A stretch of 6,924 nucleotides of DNA from Elstera litoralis (GCF_000963705.1 NZ_LAJY01000191.1:1-6924), one strand, 5' to 3'. Counted from the first letter of the stretch, positions 1 to 6,432 are shown. Notes: generated from the sequence alone by a model not told the origin. Numbers and translations: made by a program.

Positions 1-1
1 T

Positions 2-121
2 TGGGAGTTTCTGACCTATCTGCACGATATCGGGCGGCGGAAGGCCAAGCAGTTTTTGGCGCTGCATTTCGATAAGATCGGTACGGAAAGCTCCACCAAT
101 ATTCGGGAAAAATTTCTCTAA
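2..121 (+). CDS. C-terminal end of a probable patatin-like phospholipase (DUF3734 region)
   Basis: Only the last 39 codons are in the window, open from the left edge to the TAA at 119-121. The tail contains WEFLTYLHDIGRRKA followed by FDKIGTESS. The pattern of a YLHDIGR helix, then HFDKIG, then a Ser/Thr-rich stretch and a hydrophobic terminus resembles the C-terminal DUF3734-type segment of proteobacterial patatin-like phospholipases, as I recall that family. The catalytic Ser-Asp dyad lies outside the window, so activity cannot be judged. It ends 30 bases before the transporter on the same strand, so the two may be co-transcribed. The family call rests on a short tail and is tentative; that a gene ends here is much safer. 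Confidence 0.5.
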   Translation, partial: WEFLTYLHDIGRRKAKQFLALHFDKIGTESSTNIREKFL

Positions 122-151
122 GGGCTTGCAGATGGAAACGGCGGTGTTGGC

Positions 152-1302
152 GTGAGCGTTGCTTCTCAATCGGGATCGGCTTTGCTCTCCCGCGCCGCCG
201 TTATTGCGACGGCGATGATGTTCGGCCTCTCTTATAGTCTCAGCGCGGCGTTGATTGCGCTCGACTTGGCGGGGCAGGGGCATAGCGAAACCCTGATCGG
301 CGCGAATGTGGCGATGCACGCGGTGGGCGTTCTGCTCACGGCGATGATCTTGCCGAAGATCGTGGCGCGCTTAGGGCTGCGGCGGCTGGTGATTCTGGCG
401 CTGCTGCTAGCGGCGGCGGTGCTGGTCGCCTTTCCGGCGCTGCCGTTCCTGTGGCTGTGGTTTCTGCTGCGGGTGCTGCTGGGGGCTTCCTCCGAAGTGC
501 TGTTCGTTCTGTCTGAAACCTGGACGAACAGTCTCAGCACCGAAGAAACGCGGGCGCGGTGGATGGCGACTTATACGGCCGCCCTCTCGGTTGGCTTTGC
601 GCTCGGGCCGATCATTCTGTCGCTGGTCGGCCTACGGGGTTCACGCCTTACGTTATTGGCGCGGTGATGACGCTGGCGGCGGCGGCGTTCGTCGCCTCTC
701 CAAAGGTGGTGGCGCCGATTTTCGAAGAAGCCGCCGAGGGCAGCCCCTTGCGCTTCATGCGCTTAGCCCCGCTGGCGATTGCGGCGACGGTGCTGAATGC
801 GGCGATTGAAACGGCGGGCCTGTCGTTCCTCGCGATTTATGCGGTCAACCTTGGCTGGGCGAGCGACGAGGCCCCGCGCCTGATGTCCTGTATGATGATC
901 GGCGCAATTCTGCTGCAATTGCCGATTGGCTGGTTGGGCGATAAGGTTAATCGCTTCCGGCTGGTGGTGACGCTGGCGGCGCTCTCGACCCTGGGGGCTT
1001 TGGCCTGGCCGTTCGTGCTACACTCGCCGCTGCTGACCTATGCGTTGCTGTTTGTGTGGGGCGGAACCTTCGTCGGCATCTATACGCTGATGCTCACCAT
1101 TGTCGGCAGCCGGTTTCAGGGGGCCGAACTGGTCGGCATTTATGCCGCGATGGGGCTAATGTGGGGCGGCGGTGCGCTGCTGGGGCCGATGCTCGCGGGG
1201 CTGGCGATGGAAGGCTTCACCCACGGGCTCGCCTATTTCATTGCGGCGGCCTGCGCGGGCTTCGGGGTCTTTGCGGTTCTCAGTCGGCGGGAGGCGAAAT
1301 GA
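152..1302 (+). pseudogene. MFS transporter (YcaD-like), frameshifted
   Basis: Two overlapping reading frames together encode one major facilitator superfamily permease. The first (GTG at 152) gives about 163 MFS-like residues covering TM helices 1-5, including LLRVLLG and SETWTN, then runs into a nonsense tail ending in TGA at 665-667. The second frame resumes with FTPYVIGAV from 640 and carries the remaining helices to TGA at 1300-1302. Adding one G to the run at 636-639 fuses them into 383 residues, a normal 12-TM MFS length. The C-terminal half has a good motif-A-like loop, GWLGDKVNRFR, while the N-terminal equivalent (PKIVARLGLRR) is degenerate. Overall the pattern recalls E. coli YcaD; the substrate is unknown. 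GTG 152 is the only plausible start because an in-frame stop lies at 119-121, but its Shine-Dalgarno is weak. The stop overlaps the next gene's ATG, arguing for translational coupling. This is either a true pseudogene or a one-base sequencing error in a homopolymer. Confidence 0.85.
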
Positions 1303-3467
1303 CAAAGGCGGTCGTCGGCGGTGGTGCGAAGAAAGTTCTCTACGCGCTGAAAACGGCAACGCGGATGGGGCTGGAGAATACCGCCAAAGCCCTTACGGCG
1401 AAGAATGCCTGCAAAGCCTGCGCCCTCGGCATGGGCGGCCAGAAGGGCGGCATGACCAACGAGGCCGGGGAGTTTCCCTCGGTCTGCAATAAATCCATCC
1501 AGGCGCAATCGACCGATATTCAGCCCGGCATTCCCGCCGACGTCATCACCCATTCGCTAAGCGAATTGCGCGAATTGGATGGGCATGAGTTGGAGCATCT
1601 GGGCCGCCTCGCCTTTCCGATCTATAAGGCCGCCGGGGCTGACCGCTATGCGCCGGTGAGTTGGGAGTTCGCGCTCGATTTGGCGGCGGAACGCTTTCGC
1701 CGAACCCATGCGGCGCGGAGTTTTTTCTATACCTCCGGGCGTTCGTCCAACGAGGCCGGGTTCGTGCTGCATCTGTTGGCGCGGCTCTATGGCACGAATA
1801 ACGTCAATAATTGCTCCTACTACTGCCATCAGGCGACCGGCGTCGGGCTCGATACCACCATCGGCACCGGCACGGCGACGGTGGAGATGGAAGATCTCGA
1901 CCGCTGCGACTTTATTCTGGTCATCGGCGCGAACCCCTCCTCCAATCACCCGCGCTTTATTCATAAGCTGAAAGGCGTGCGCGACCGGGGCGGGGCGGTA
2001 GTGATGATTAACCCGGCGAAGGAAGCGGGGTTGGTGCGCTTTGCCCTGCCAAAAAGCCTGAAATCACTGGCGAAAGGCGGCGATTGGATCGCTTCCGACT
2101 ATCTTCAGCCCCGGATTGGCGCCGATTTGGCGGTTTTGAAGGGGCTGGCGAAGGCGATTTTGGAGAATTCGGCGCAAAATGTCGAATTTATTACAGAATA
2201 TACCGAGGGATTCACCGAACTCGCCGCCGATATCGCGGCAACGCCTTGGGCCGAGATCGAGCGCCGCACGGGCCTGTCGCAAGCTGAAATCAGCCGGGTC
2301 GCGGGTCTCTATACGGCGGCAAAAGCGGCGGTGATCGCCTGGGGCATGGGGATTACCCACCATCTGCACGGGGTTGCGAACGTCGAATATATCGCCAATC
2401 TCGCCCTCTTGCGCGGGCAGATCGGGCGATTGGGCGCGGGGTTGCTGCCGTTGCGCGGCCATTCCAACGTGCAAGGCATCGGCACGATTGGGGTGAAGCC
2501 GGTCCTGGCGGCGGATGTGCTGCGCCGGATGGAAGACACTTTGGGCGTAACGCTTCCCACCACCAAGGGCATGGATACGATGGCCTGCATGCAGGCGGCC
2601 CATCGCGGCGCGATCGATGCGGCGCTCATCATGGGCGGCAACCTCTATGAAGCCAATCCAAATAGCCGCTTTTCGGCGGAAGCCTTGGCGAAGATCGGCT
2701 TCAAACTGTTCCTCACCACCACGCTGAACAAGGGTCATATCTATGGCCATGATGAGAGCGAAGCGCTGGTGCTGCCCGTGACGGCGCGCGATGAGGAGTG
2801 GCAGCCGACCACGCAAGAATCGATGTTCAATTATGTCCGCCTGTCCGATGGCGGCATTCGGCGGCTAAAAGACGTTCGCCCCGAAACCGATATTCTGTGC
2901 GATCTGGCCAAGCGCCTGCTGCCGGAAAGCCCCGTCGATTTCACCGCTTTCAAGGCCCATAAAACCATTCGGGAAGCGATTGCTAAGATCGTTCCGGGGA
3001 TGGAAGCCTTGGCCGATATCGATGTCGCGAAGCAGGAATTCCACATCGCGGGCCGCGTTCTGCACACGCCGCGCTTCAAGACTGCCTCGGGCAAAGCGCG
3101 CTTCGTGACGCAGCCGCTGCCGCCGGTTGATAGCGGGCTGTTGCTGACGACCGTGCGCTCGGAAGGTCAGTTTAACTCGATCATTTACGAGCGAACCGAT
3201 TCCTACCGGGGCGGGCTCGACCGGATGAGCGTGATGATGCACGCCGACGATATTGCCGCCCACGGGCTTGCCGATGGCGATGCGGCCACGCTCGAATCCG
3301 ATCACGGCATTATGGCGGGTGTCACGGTCCGCGCCTTCGATATCGCGCGCGGCTCGGTCATGGCCTATTACCCGGAAGCCAATGTTCTAACGGGGTGCGC
3401 CGTCGATCCGCGCAGTCATACCCCGGCGTTTAAATCGACTCCTGTCAGGCTGCGCAAAGCCGTATAA
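1299..3467 (+). CDS. FdhF/YdeP-family molybdopterin oxidoreductase (formate dehydrogenase alpha-like)
   Basis: A complete 722-residue protein of the FdhF/YdeP group (oxidoreductase alpha, molybdopterin subunit) within the DMSO reductase superfamily. Near the N terminus C38, C41 and C63 form a C-x2-C-x21-C set that could hold an iron-sulfur cluster, with GGQKGGMTNE between them. The molybdopterin core follows, with TSGRSSNEAGF and then NNCSYYCHQATG. C176, in the Cys-His pair of that stretch, aligns with the Sec/Cys molybdenum ligand of formate dehydrogenases; it is an ordinary TGC codon. VIGANPSSNHPR and MGGNLYEANPNSRFS are further family-like cofactor-binding stretches. From about residue 613 to the end is a molybdopterin dinucleotide-binding domain (TTVRSEGQFNS, HTPAFKSTPVRL). 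The ATG at 1299 overlaps the transporter TGA as ATGA and gives the usual family N terminus, so longer upstream frame extensions are shadow. No beta or gamma subunit or fdhD is adjacent, so it probably acts as a single cytoplasmic subunit. The true substrate is unknown; formate is only one possibility. Confidence 0.9.
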   Translation: MTKAVVGGGAKKVLYALKTATRMGLENTAKALTAKNACKACALGMGGQKGGMTNEAGEFPSVCNKSIQAQSTDIQPGIPADVITHSLSELRELDGHELEHLGRLAFPIYKAAGADRYAPVSWEFALDLAAERFRRTHAARSFFYTSGRSSNEAGFVLHLLARLYGTNNVNNCSYYCHQATGVGLDTTIGTGTATVEMEDLDRCDFILVIGANPSSNHPRFIHKLKGVRDRGGAVVMINPAKEAGLVRFALPKSLKSLAKGGDWIASDYLQPRIGADLAVLKGLAKAILENSAQNVEFITEYTEGFTELAADIAATPWAEIERRTGLSQAEISRVAGLYTAAKAAVIAWGMGITHHLHGVANVEYIANLALLRGQIGRLGAGLLPLRGHSNVQGIGTIGVKPVLAADVLRRMEDTLGVTLPTTKGMDTMACMQAAHRGAIDAALIMGGNLYEANPNSRFSAEALAKIGFKLFLTTTLNKGHIYGHDESEALVLPVTARDEEWQPTTQESMFNYVRLSDGGIRRLKDVRPETDILCDLAKRLLPESPVDFTAFKAHKTIREAIAKIVPGMEALADIDVAKQEFHIAGRVLHTPRFKTASGKARFVTQPLPPVDSGLLLTTVRSEGQFNSIIYERTDSYRGGLDRMSVMMHADDIAAHGLADGDAATLESDHGIMAGVTVRAFDIARGSVMAYYPEANVLTGCAVDPRSHTPAFKSTPVRLRKAV

Positions 3468-3499
3468 ACTCGCCGGGGTCTTTTCAGAAAGGGTTTCTT

Positions 3500-3802
3500 A
3501 TGCTGCATGTTGTCGCCATCGTCACCGCCAAACCCGGCAAGCGCGCCGAGGTTCTGGCCCAGTTTAGGGCGATTGTTCCCACGGTTCTCGCCGAAGCGGG
3601 GTGCATCGAGTATGGCCCCACGGTCGATGCCGGCGTTCCCGGTCTGCCGGCGATGGGGCCGGATGTGTTCGTGGTGATCGAAAAATGGGAGAGTGCTGAA
3701 GCGCTCGCCGTTCATTCCAAAGCGCCGCATATGCTGGCCTATGGGGCCGCAACCGCCGATTTGGTGGTCAGCGTGCGCGTTCACGCGCTCTCGCCCGTGT
3801 AA
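3500..3802 (+). CDS. Putative ABM-domain quinol monooxygenase-like protein
   Basis: A 100-residue protein with the antibiotic biosynthesis monooxygenase (ABM, dimeric alpha-beta barrel) pattern. It starts with a beta strand MLHVVAIVTAKPGK, then a helix with EVLAQFRAIVPTVLAE, then GCIEYG, then the conserved strand-turn-helix VIEKWESAEALAVHSKAPHM (residues 59-78), and ends with a final strand. H72 and H77 are the usual conserved histidines in this segment. The length is typical of YgiN-like single-domain members, which include quinol monooxygenases and many uncharacterised proteins; no cofactor can be assigned from sequence. An AAAGGG at 3488-3493 lies six bases before the ATG. The gap to the oxidoreductase stop is only 32 bases with no terminator visible, so co-transcription and a role linked to redox or quinone chemistry are plausible inferences. 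Confidence 0.85.
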   Translation: MLHVVAIVTAKPGKRAEVLAQFRAIVPTVLAEAGCIEYGPTVDAGVPGLPAMGPDVFVVIEKWESAEALAVHSKAPHMLAYGAATADLVVSVRVHALSPV

Positions 3803-3818
3803 AAAGGGGGGGGCTCGC

Positions 3819-3841
3819 GCCGCTCTGTTTGCCAAAGCGGC
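3819..3841 (+). other. Small hairpin downstream of the ABM gene
   Basis: GCCGCT at 3819-3824 pairs perfectly with AGCGGC at 3836-3841 across an 11-base loop. It sits 16 bases after the ABM stop, directly after an A5-G8 homopolymer pair (3801-3813). The stem is GC-rich, but no T tract follows immediately: the next T run is TTTTT at 3857-3861. It could be a weak transcription terminator closing the left-hand gene cluster, but it does not meet the standard rho-independent form. Confidence 0.35.
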
Positions 3842-3862
3842 TGTAAACTCAGTGGATTTTTA

Positions 3863-3879
3863 AGCCTATGGTTTAGGCT
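3863..3879 (+). other. Short dyad before the AT-rich gene pair
   Basis: AGCCTA at 3863-3868 and TAGGCT at 3874-3879 are exact reverse complements around a five-base loop. TTTT follows at 3883-3886. The dyad is 42 bases upstream of the first small membrane protein gene. It may be part of a composite terminator with the preceding hairpin, or an operator for the small genes; the sequence does not decide between these. Confidence 0.35.
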
Positions 3880-3921
3880 ACCGTTTTCTATGCCGCTGCG
3901 TCGGACACGAGGAATTAAGGG

Positions 3922-4176
3922 ATGAAGATTTCTCTCCTTCATACAGTTGTTTTCAATTTTATTAAATTTTATGTCTTCATTTTTCTGTATGGACTTTTAG
4001 GGCCATATGAAAGTTTGAAAGTGTTTGGTTATTCTTCGTTATTTACGGTAGTGGCTTTTGTTGTGTACGCTATAGCAATGGCGAAAATAAAATTTAAAAA
4101 TTATTTCTGTTTTATTTTTATTCACGCTAACTTTGACAATTACTGGTTATTTAGAATTGAAATTAAATATATTTAA
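3922..4176 (+). CDS. Small membrane protein of unknown function (AT-rich island, gene 1)
   Basis: An 84-residue protein that I do not recognise. Two hydrophobic helices are clear: about residues 6-26 (HTVVFNFIKFYVFIFLYG) and about 35-54 (VVAFVVYAIAMA). A shorter Phe-rich stretch sits near 61-68 and is followed by an aromatic, charged tail (NYWLFRIEIKYI). It is very rich in Phe, Ile, Lys and Tyr, matching its AT-rich DNA, unlike every flanking gene. GAGGA at 3909-3913, eight bases before the ATG, is a good Shine-Dalgarno and supports this start. It lies 22 bases before a second small membrane protein, so the pair is probably co-translated. It could be part of an acquired cassette, for instance a small phage- or toxin-like membrane protein, but no family signature supports a function. 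It could also be the remnant of a larger gene. Confidence 0.55.
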   Translation: MKISLLHTVVFNFIKFYVFIFLYGLLGPYESLKVFGYSSLFTVVAFVVYAIAMAKIKFKNYFCFIFIHANFDNYWLFRIEIKYI

Positions 4177-4185
4177 TAATATTTT

Positions 4186-4194
4186 GGAAGGGAG
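4186..4194 (+). promoter_or_regulatory. Ribosome binding site fixing the start of small gene 2
   Basis: GGAAGGGAG lies four bases before the ATG at 4199 (seven bases counting from GGAAGG). It is the strongest Shine-Dalgarno seen in the AT-rich island. It favours the ATG at 4199 over a possible TTG at 4133, which would overlap gene 1 and has no comparable site. Confidence 0.6.
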
Positions 4195-4198
4195 TTTT

Positions 4199-4396
4199 AT
4201 GCTTTTATATTCTCCAGGGTTTTGGTCAGCTTACGGTGAACATTTTTATAGGTCTATTTTTGGATTCAAGGACGCCACCTTCCTTGTAATTTTCACAGTA
4301 AATTTCTGCCTCTACACGTCTTTATATATGTTATCGCAATCCACCTGGTCTTTCTTGAGAAAGCGAGTGACTGCTCTCAAGAAAAAGGAATCCTGA
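4199..4396 (+). CDS. Small single-pass membrane protein of unknown function (AT-rich island, gene 2)
   Basis: A 65-residue protein, not recognised. It has a short aromatic N terminus (LLYSPGFWSAYGEHFYRS), one hydrophobic helix at about residues 26-46 (TFLVIFTVNFCLYTSLYM), and a strongly basic C terminus (LRKRVTALKKKES). By the positive-inside rule the C terminus should be cytoplasmic and the N terminus periplasmic. The frame stays open upstream to about 4133, but the strong ribosome site at 4186-4194 selects the ATG at 4199. It follows gene 1 by 22 bases on the same strand, suggesting a two-gene unit. GC rises toward its 3' end, which also contains a perfect inverted repeat. The alternative is that genes 1 and 2 are pieces of one decayed gene, but the separate ribosome sites argue against this. 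Confidence 0.55.
   Translation: MLLYSPGFWSAYGEHFYRSIFGFKDATFLVIFTVNFCLYTSLYMLSQSTWSFLRKRVTALKKKES
4351..4384. repeat. Perfect 10-bp inverted repeat with 14-base spacer
   Basis: TTTCTTGAGA at 4351-4360 is the exact reverse complement of TCTCAAGAAA at 4375-4384. It falls in the last codons of small gene 2, at the right-hand edge of the AT-rich island. No T tract follows on either strand, so it is not a standard terminator. It could be an mRNA 3' stabilising hairpin, a regulator site for the downstream asparaginase gene, or the scar of a recombination event. No second copy was seen in the window. Confidence 0.6.
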
Positions 4397-4448
4397 TTAA
4401 AAACGATGCGGACCAGCGTCCTAATCCGCCTAACCTTCTGGAGTTGTC

Positions 4449-5402
4449 ATGACCTCTTCCTTCACCCTCGCACTGCATGGCGGCGCTGGCACCATTTTAC
4501 GCGCCACGATGACCGAAGCGCGCGAGGCGGAGTATCGCGCTGGGTTGGCGCGGGCGCTACACGCGGGCTATGCCGTTCTGGCGGCGGGCGGTTTGGCGCT
4601 CGATGCGGTGACGGCGTCGGTCTGCGTGCTGGAGGATGAGCCTTTGTTCAACGCCGGGCGCGGCGCGGTGTTCAACACGGCGGGCACGCAGGAGATGGAA
4701 GCCTCGCTGATGGATGGGCGGGACTGGCGCGCGGGGGCGGTGACGATGCTCTTCGGCCCGAAGAACCCGATTTTGGTGGCGCGGGCGGTGATGGAGCGCA
4801 CTGAGCATGTTTGTCTGTCGGGCGACGCGGCGGCGCGTTTGGCCGAGGAAGCGGGGTTGCCGTTCGGGGATACGGATTATTTCTTCACACAAGCGCGCTG
4901 GGATGCGCTGGCCGAAACCTTGCGTCTGAACGCCGAAGGGGTGGATGACGGCGACGAGAGCCGCAAGCATGGCACCGTGGGCGCGGTCGCGCGCGATGCG
5001 GCGGGCAATCTGGCGGCGGCAACCTCCACCGGGGGGCGCACGGCGAAACTGGCCGGGCGCATTGGCGATACCCCTATTCTTGGCGCGGGCACCTTTGCCG
5101 ATAATGCTTCCTGCGCCGTTTCCTGCACGGGGCACGGCGAAAGCTTCATGCGACGGGTTACTGCCCATGAACTCAGCGCCCGCATGCGCCATCGCGGTGA
5201 AGACCTGCGCACCGCCGCCGACCAGGTGGTGATGGGCGATCTTGCCGAGATCGGCGGCGCGGGCGGCCTCGTCGCGGTCGGGGCCGACGGCAGTTTTGCG
5301 CTCCCCTTCAACTGCGAGGGCATGTATCGCGGCCATATCGGCCCCGATGGGATGGCCTGGACCGGGATTTACCGGGAAGATTTGGTCGCAACCGCCTTAT
5401 AG
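4449..5402 (+). CDS. iaaA: Isoaspartyl peptidase / plant-type L-asparaginase (Ntn-hydrolase)
   Basis: A complete 317-residue member of the plant-type asparaginase / isoaspartyl dipeptidase family (E. coli IaaA is about 320 residues). These enzymes hydrolyse beta-aspartyl dipeptides and asparagine, releasing aspartate, after the precursor cuts itself into alpha and beta subunits. The N terminus has LHGGAGTI (residues 9-16) and later NAGRGAVFN (68-76). The autocleavage site is HGTVGAVA, with T176 as the new N-terminal nucleophile of the beta subunit. STGGRTAKLAGRIGD (193-207) supplies a second catalytic threonine (T194) and the Arg-Asp substrate-binding pair (R204, D207). CTGHGE (226-231) provides T227-G228 of the active site. 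There is no signal peptide, so it is cytoplasmic. GGAG at 4440-4443, five bases before the ATG, supports the start. The 3' end overlaps the convergent PPK2 gene by six bases. The symbol is by analogy to E. coli. Confidence 0.93.
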   Translation: MTSSFTLALHGGAGTILRATMTEAREAEYRAGLARALHAGYAVLAAGGLALDAVTASVCVLEDEPLFNAGRGAVFNTAGTQEMEASLMDGRDWRAGAVTMLFGPKNPILVARAVMERTEHVCLSGDAAARLAEEAGLPFGDTDYFFTQARWDALAETLRLNAEGVDDGDESRKHGTVGAVARDAAGNLAAATSTGGRTAKLAGRIGDTPILGAGTFADNASCAVSCTGHGESFMRRVTAHELSARMRHRGEDLRTAADQVVMGDLAEIGGAGGLVAVGADGSFALPFNCEGMYRGHIGPDGMAWTGIYREDLVATAL

Positions 5403-6236
5403 ATCGGTCTCAGGTTTGGGGGCTTTGCCCGAATGCCCGGCGTGGGTGTCGAGCGTGATGCCCAAATGCTCGCGCGCCGCCGCATAAAGCTCCTCCGGAA
5501 CGGGCTTCGGCTTCGTGTCGATTCCTTTGCCGAGGCAATCGGCGATCAACTTTAGGCTTTCGACGCGGGCGTGCTGCTTGTCGTTCGCCGACACCACGTG
5601 CCAGGGCGCGTCTTTAGTGGAGGTGCGCTTCAGCATCTCCTCAATCGCCTCCTCATAGGCAGGGCGCTGCCGCCAGTTGCGGATATCTTCGTAGGTTAGT
5701 TTCCAACGCTTCAGCGGGTCTTCGATGCGGCGGATGAAGCGTTCGCGCTGCACATCGGCGGAGACGTGTAGGAAGATCTTGACGATCCGCGCGCCATCGG
5801 CGGCATGCAGCGCTTCGAAATGATTGATCTCATCATAGGCGCGCCGCCACGCGACGGGTTTGGCGAAGCCTTCCACACGCTCCACCAGCACGCGCCCGTA
5901 CCAGGAGCGGTCGAACACCGAGATTTCGCCATAGGCGGGCAGGCGTGTCCAGAAGCGGTGCAGATAGTGATTGGCCTGTTCGGCGGGCGTGGGGGCCGCA
6001 ATCGGCCACACTTTAAAGCCGCGCGGATCGAGCACGCTGGACAGGCACCGGATGGTGCCGCCTTTGCCTGCCGCGTCCCAGCCTTCGAACACAATCATCG
6101 CGCGCTCGTGGGTGCCAAGATAGGCCTGCTGAATAAGCATCAGCTTATCTTGCAGGCGCGTGAGTTTCTTCTGATAGGTGTCGCTATCGAGCTTGGCGCT
6201 GAGATCGACGGCATCAAGGTGGCGGGTTCGGCTCAT
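5397..6236 (-). CDS. ppk2: Polyphosphate kinase 2 (PPK2) family protein
   Basis: A complete 279-residue PPK2-type kinase. The family moves phosphate between polyphosphate and nucleotides (NDP or NMP, depending on class) with a P-loop kinase fold. The Walker A motif is GWDAAGKGG (residues 52-60). The Walker B region is ISVFDRSWYGR (105-115), with the invariant Asp-Arg pair D109-R110. The lid module is ERFIRRIEDPLKRWKL (165-180), carrying the Arg residues that contact phosphates. W187-R189 and the VVSANDK stretch (214-220) are further family-typical segments. Class and nucleotide preference cannot be fixed by eye. The ATG (complement of 6234-6236) has AGGAAG just upstream on the minus strand. 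The stop codon lies inside the end of the asparaginase gene, which is transcribed toward it. It is likely a cytosolic enzyme of energy or nucleotide balance, independent of its neighbours. Confidence 0.95.
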   Translation of the reverse strand: MSRTRHLDAVDLSAKLDSDTYQKKLTRLQDKLMLIQQAYLGTHERAMIVFEGWDAAGKGGTIRCLSSVLDPRGFKVWPIAAPTPAEQANHYLHRFWTRLPAYGEISVFDRSWYGRVLVERVEGFAKPVAWRRAYDEINHFEALHAADGARIVKIFLHVSADVQRERFIRRIEDPLKRWKLTYEDIRNWRQRPAYEEAIEEMLKRTSTKDAPWHVVSANDKQHARVESLKLIADCLGKGIDTKPKPVPEELYAAAREHLGITLDTHAGHSGKAPKPETDL

Positions 6237-6311
6237 AATCTTCCTACGATGGGCGTCATTTTTAGGCTTAAAGCTAAGCGCCTTTCCGGGGGGCAGGGGA
6301 AGCGGAAACGC

Positions 6312-6331
6312 GTGCCGGTCAAGACCGGCGC
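6312..6331. other. Strong hairpin in the divergent spacer
   Basis: GCCGGTC at 6314-6320 and GACCGGC at 6323-6329 are exact reverse complements around AA, and a wobble pair plus a G-C pair extend the stem outward to 6312 and 6331. It lies in the 196-base spacer between the divergently transcribed PPK2 and GH64-like genes. It marks a switch from GC-rich sequence to an AT-rich stretch (6332-6414) that is the likely promoter/leader region of the right-hand gene, though no clear -35/-10 pair could be assigned. It may be an operator, or the stem of an attenuator or terminator. The T-rich stretch 6350-6361 is about 20 bases away, too far for a standard terminator. Confidence 0.5.
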
Positions 6332-6432
6332 TTAATATTCACATACGACTTCTTTCTTTTTGAATGAAGATAAAATACTATTTTCAACCTAAGATTTTAA
6401 TAAACATTAAGATAGGGGAGCACCCGAGAATC

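Noticed and set aside
1056..1298. Upstream in-frame extension of the oxidoreductase from ATG 1056
   Set aside because: It lies wholly inside the transporter coding region in another frame, its translation is Arg/Gly/Cys-rich noise, and the ATG at 1299 gives the family-like N terminus.
1812..1826. Selenocysteine at the oxidoreductase active site
   Set aside because: The codon at the ligand position is TGC (Cys), so no UGA recoding is involved.
2064..2816. Long minus-strand open frame of 250 codons opposite the oxidoreductase
   Set aside because: It is a shadow of a GC-rich gene: composition biased to Arg, His and Gln, no recognisable domain, and fully covered by a strong plus-strand family member.
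3801..3813. A5-G8 homopolymer as a phase-variation tract
   Set aside because: It lies just after the ABM stop codon and outside any coding frame, so slippage would not switch a protein; a promoter-spacing role has no support.
4133..4157. Consensus-like TTGACA with TAGAAT as a promoter for small gene 2
   Set aside because: The spacer is only 13 bases, too short for a sigma-70 promoter, and AT-rich DNA yields such matches by chance.
4557..5336. Minus-strand open frame of 259 codons opposite the asparaginase
   Set aside because: A shadow ORF, rich in Arg/Ala/His without domain features, opposite a complete Ntn-hydrolase.
5805..6335. Plus-strand open frame opposite the PPK2 N terminus
   Set aside because: It overlaps the Walker A and B coding region of a clear kinase on the other strand and shows no family features of its own.
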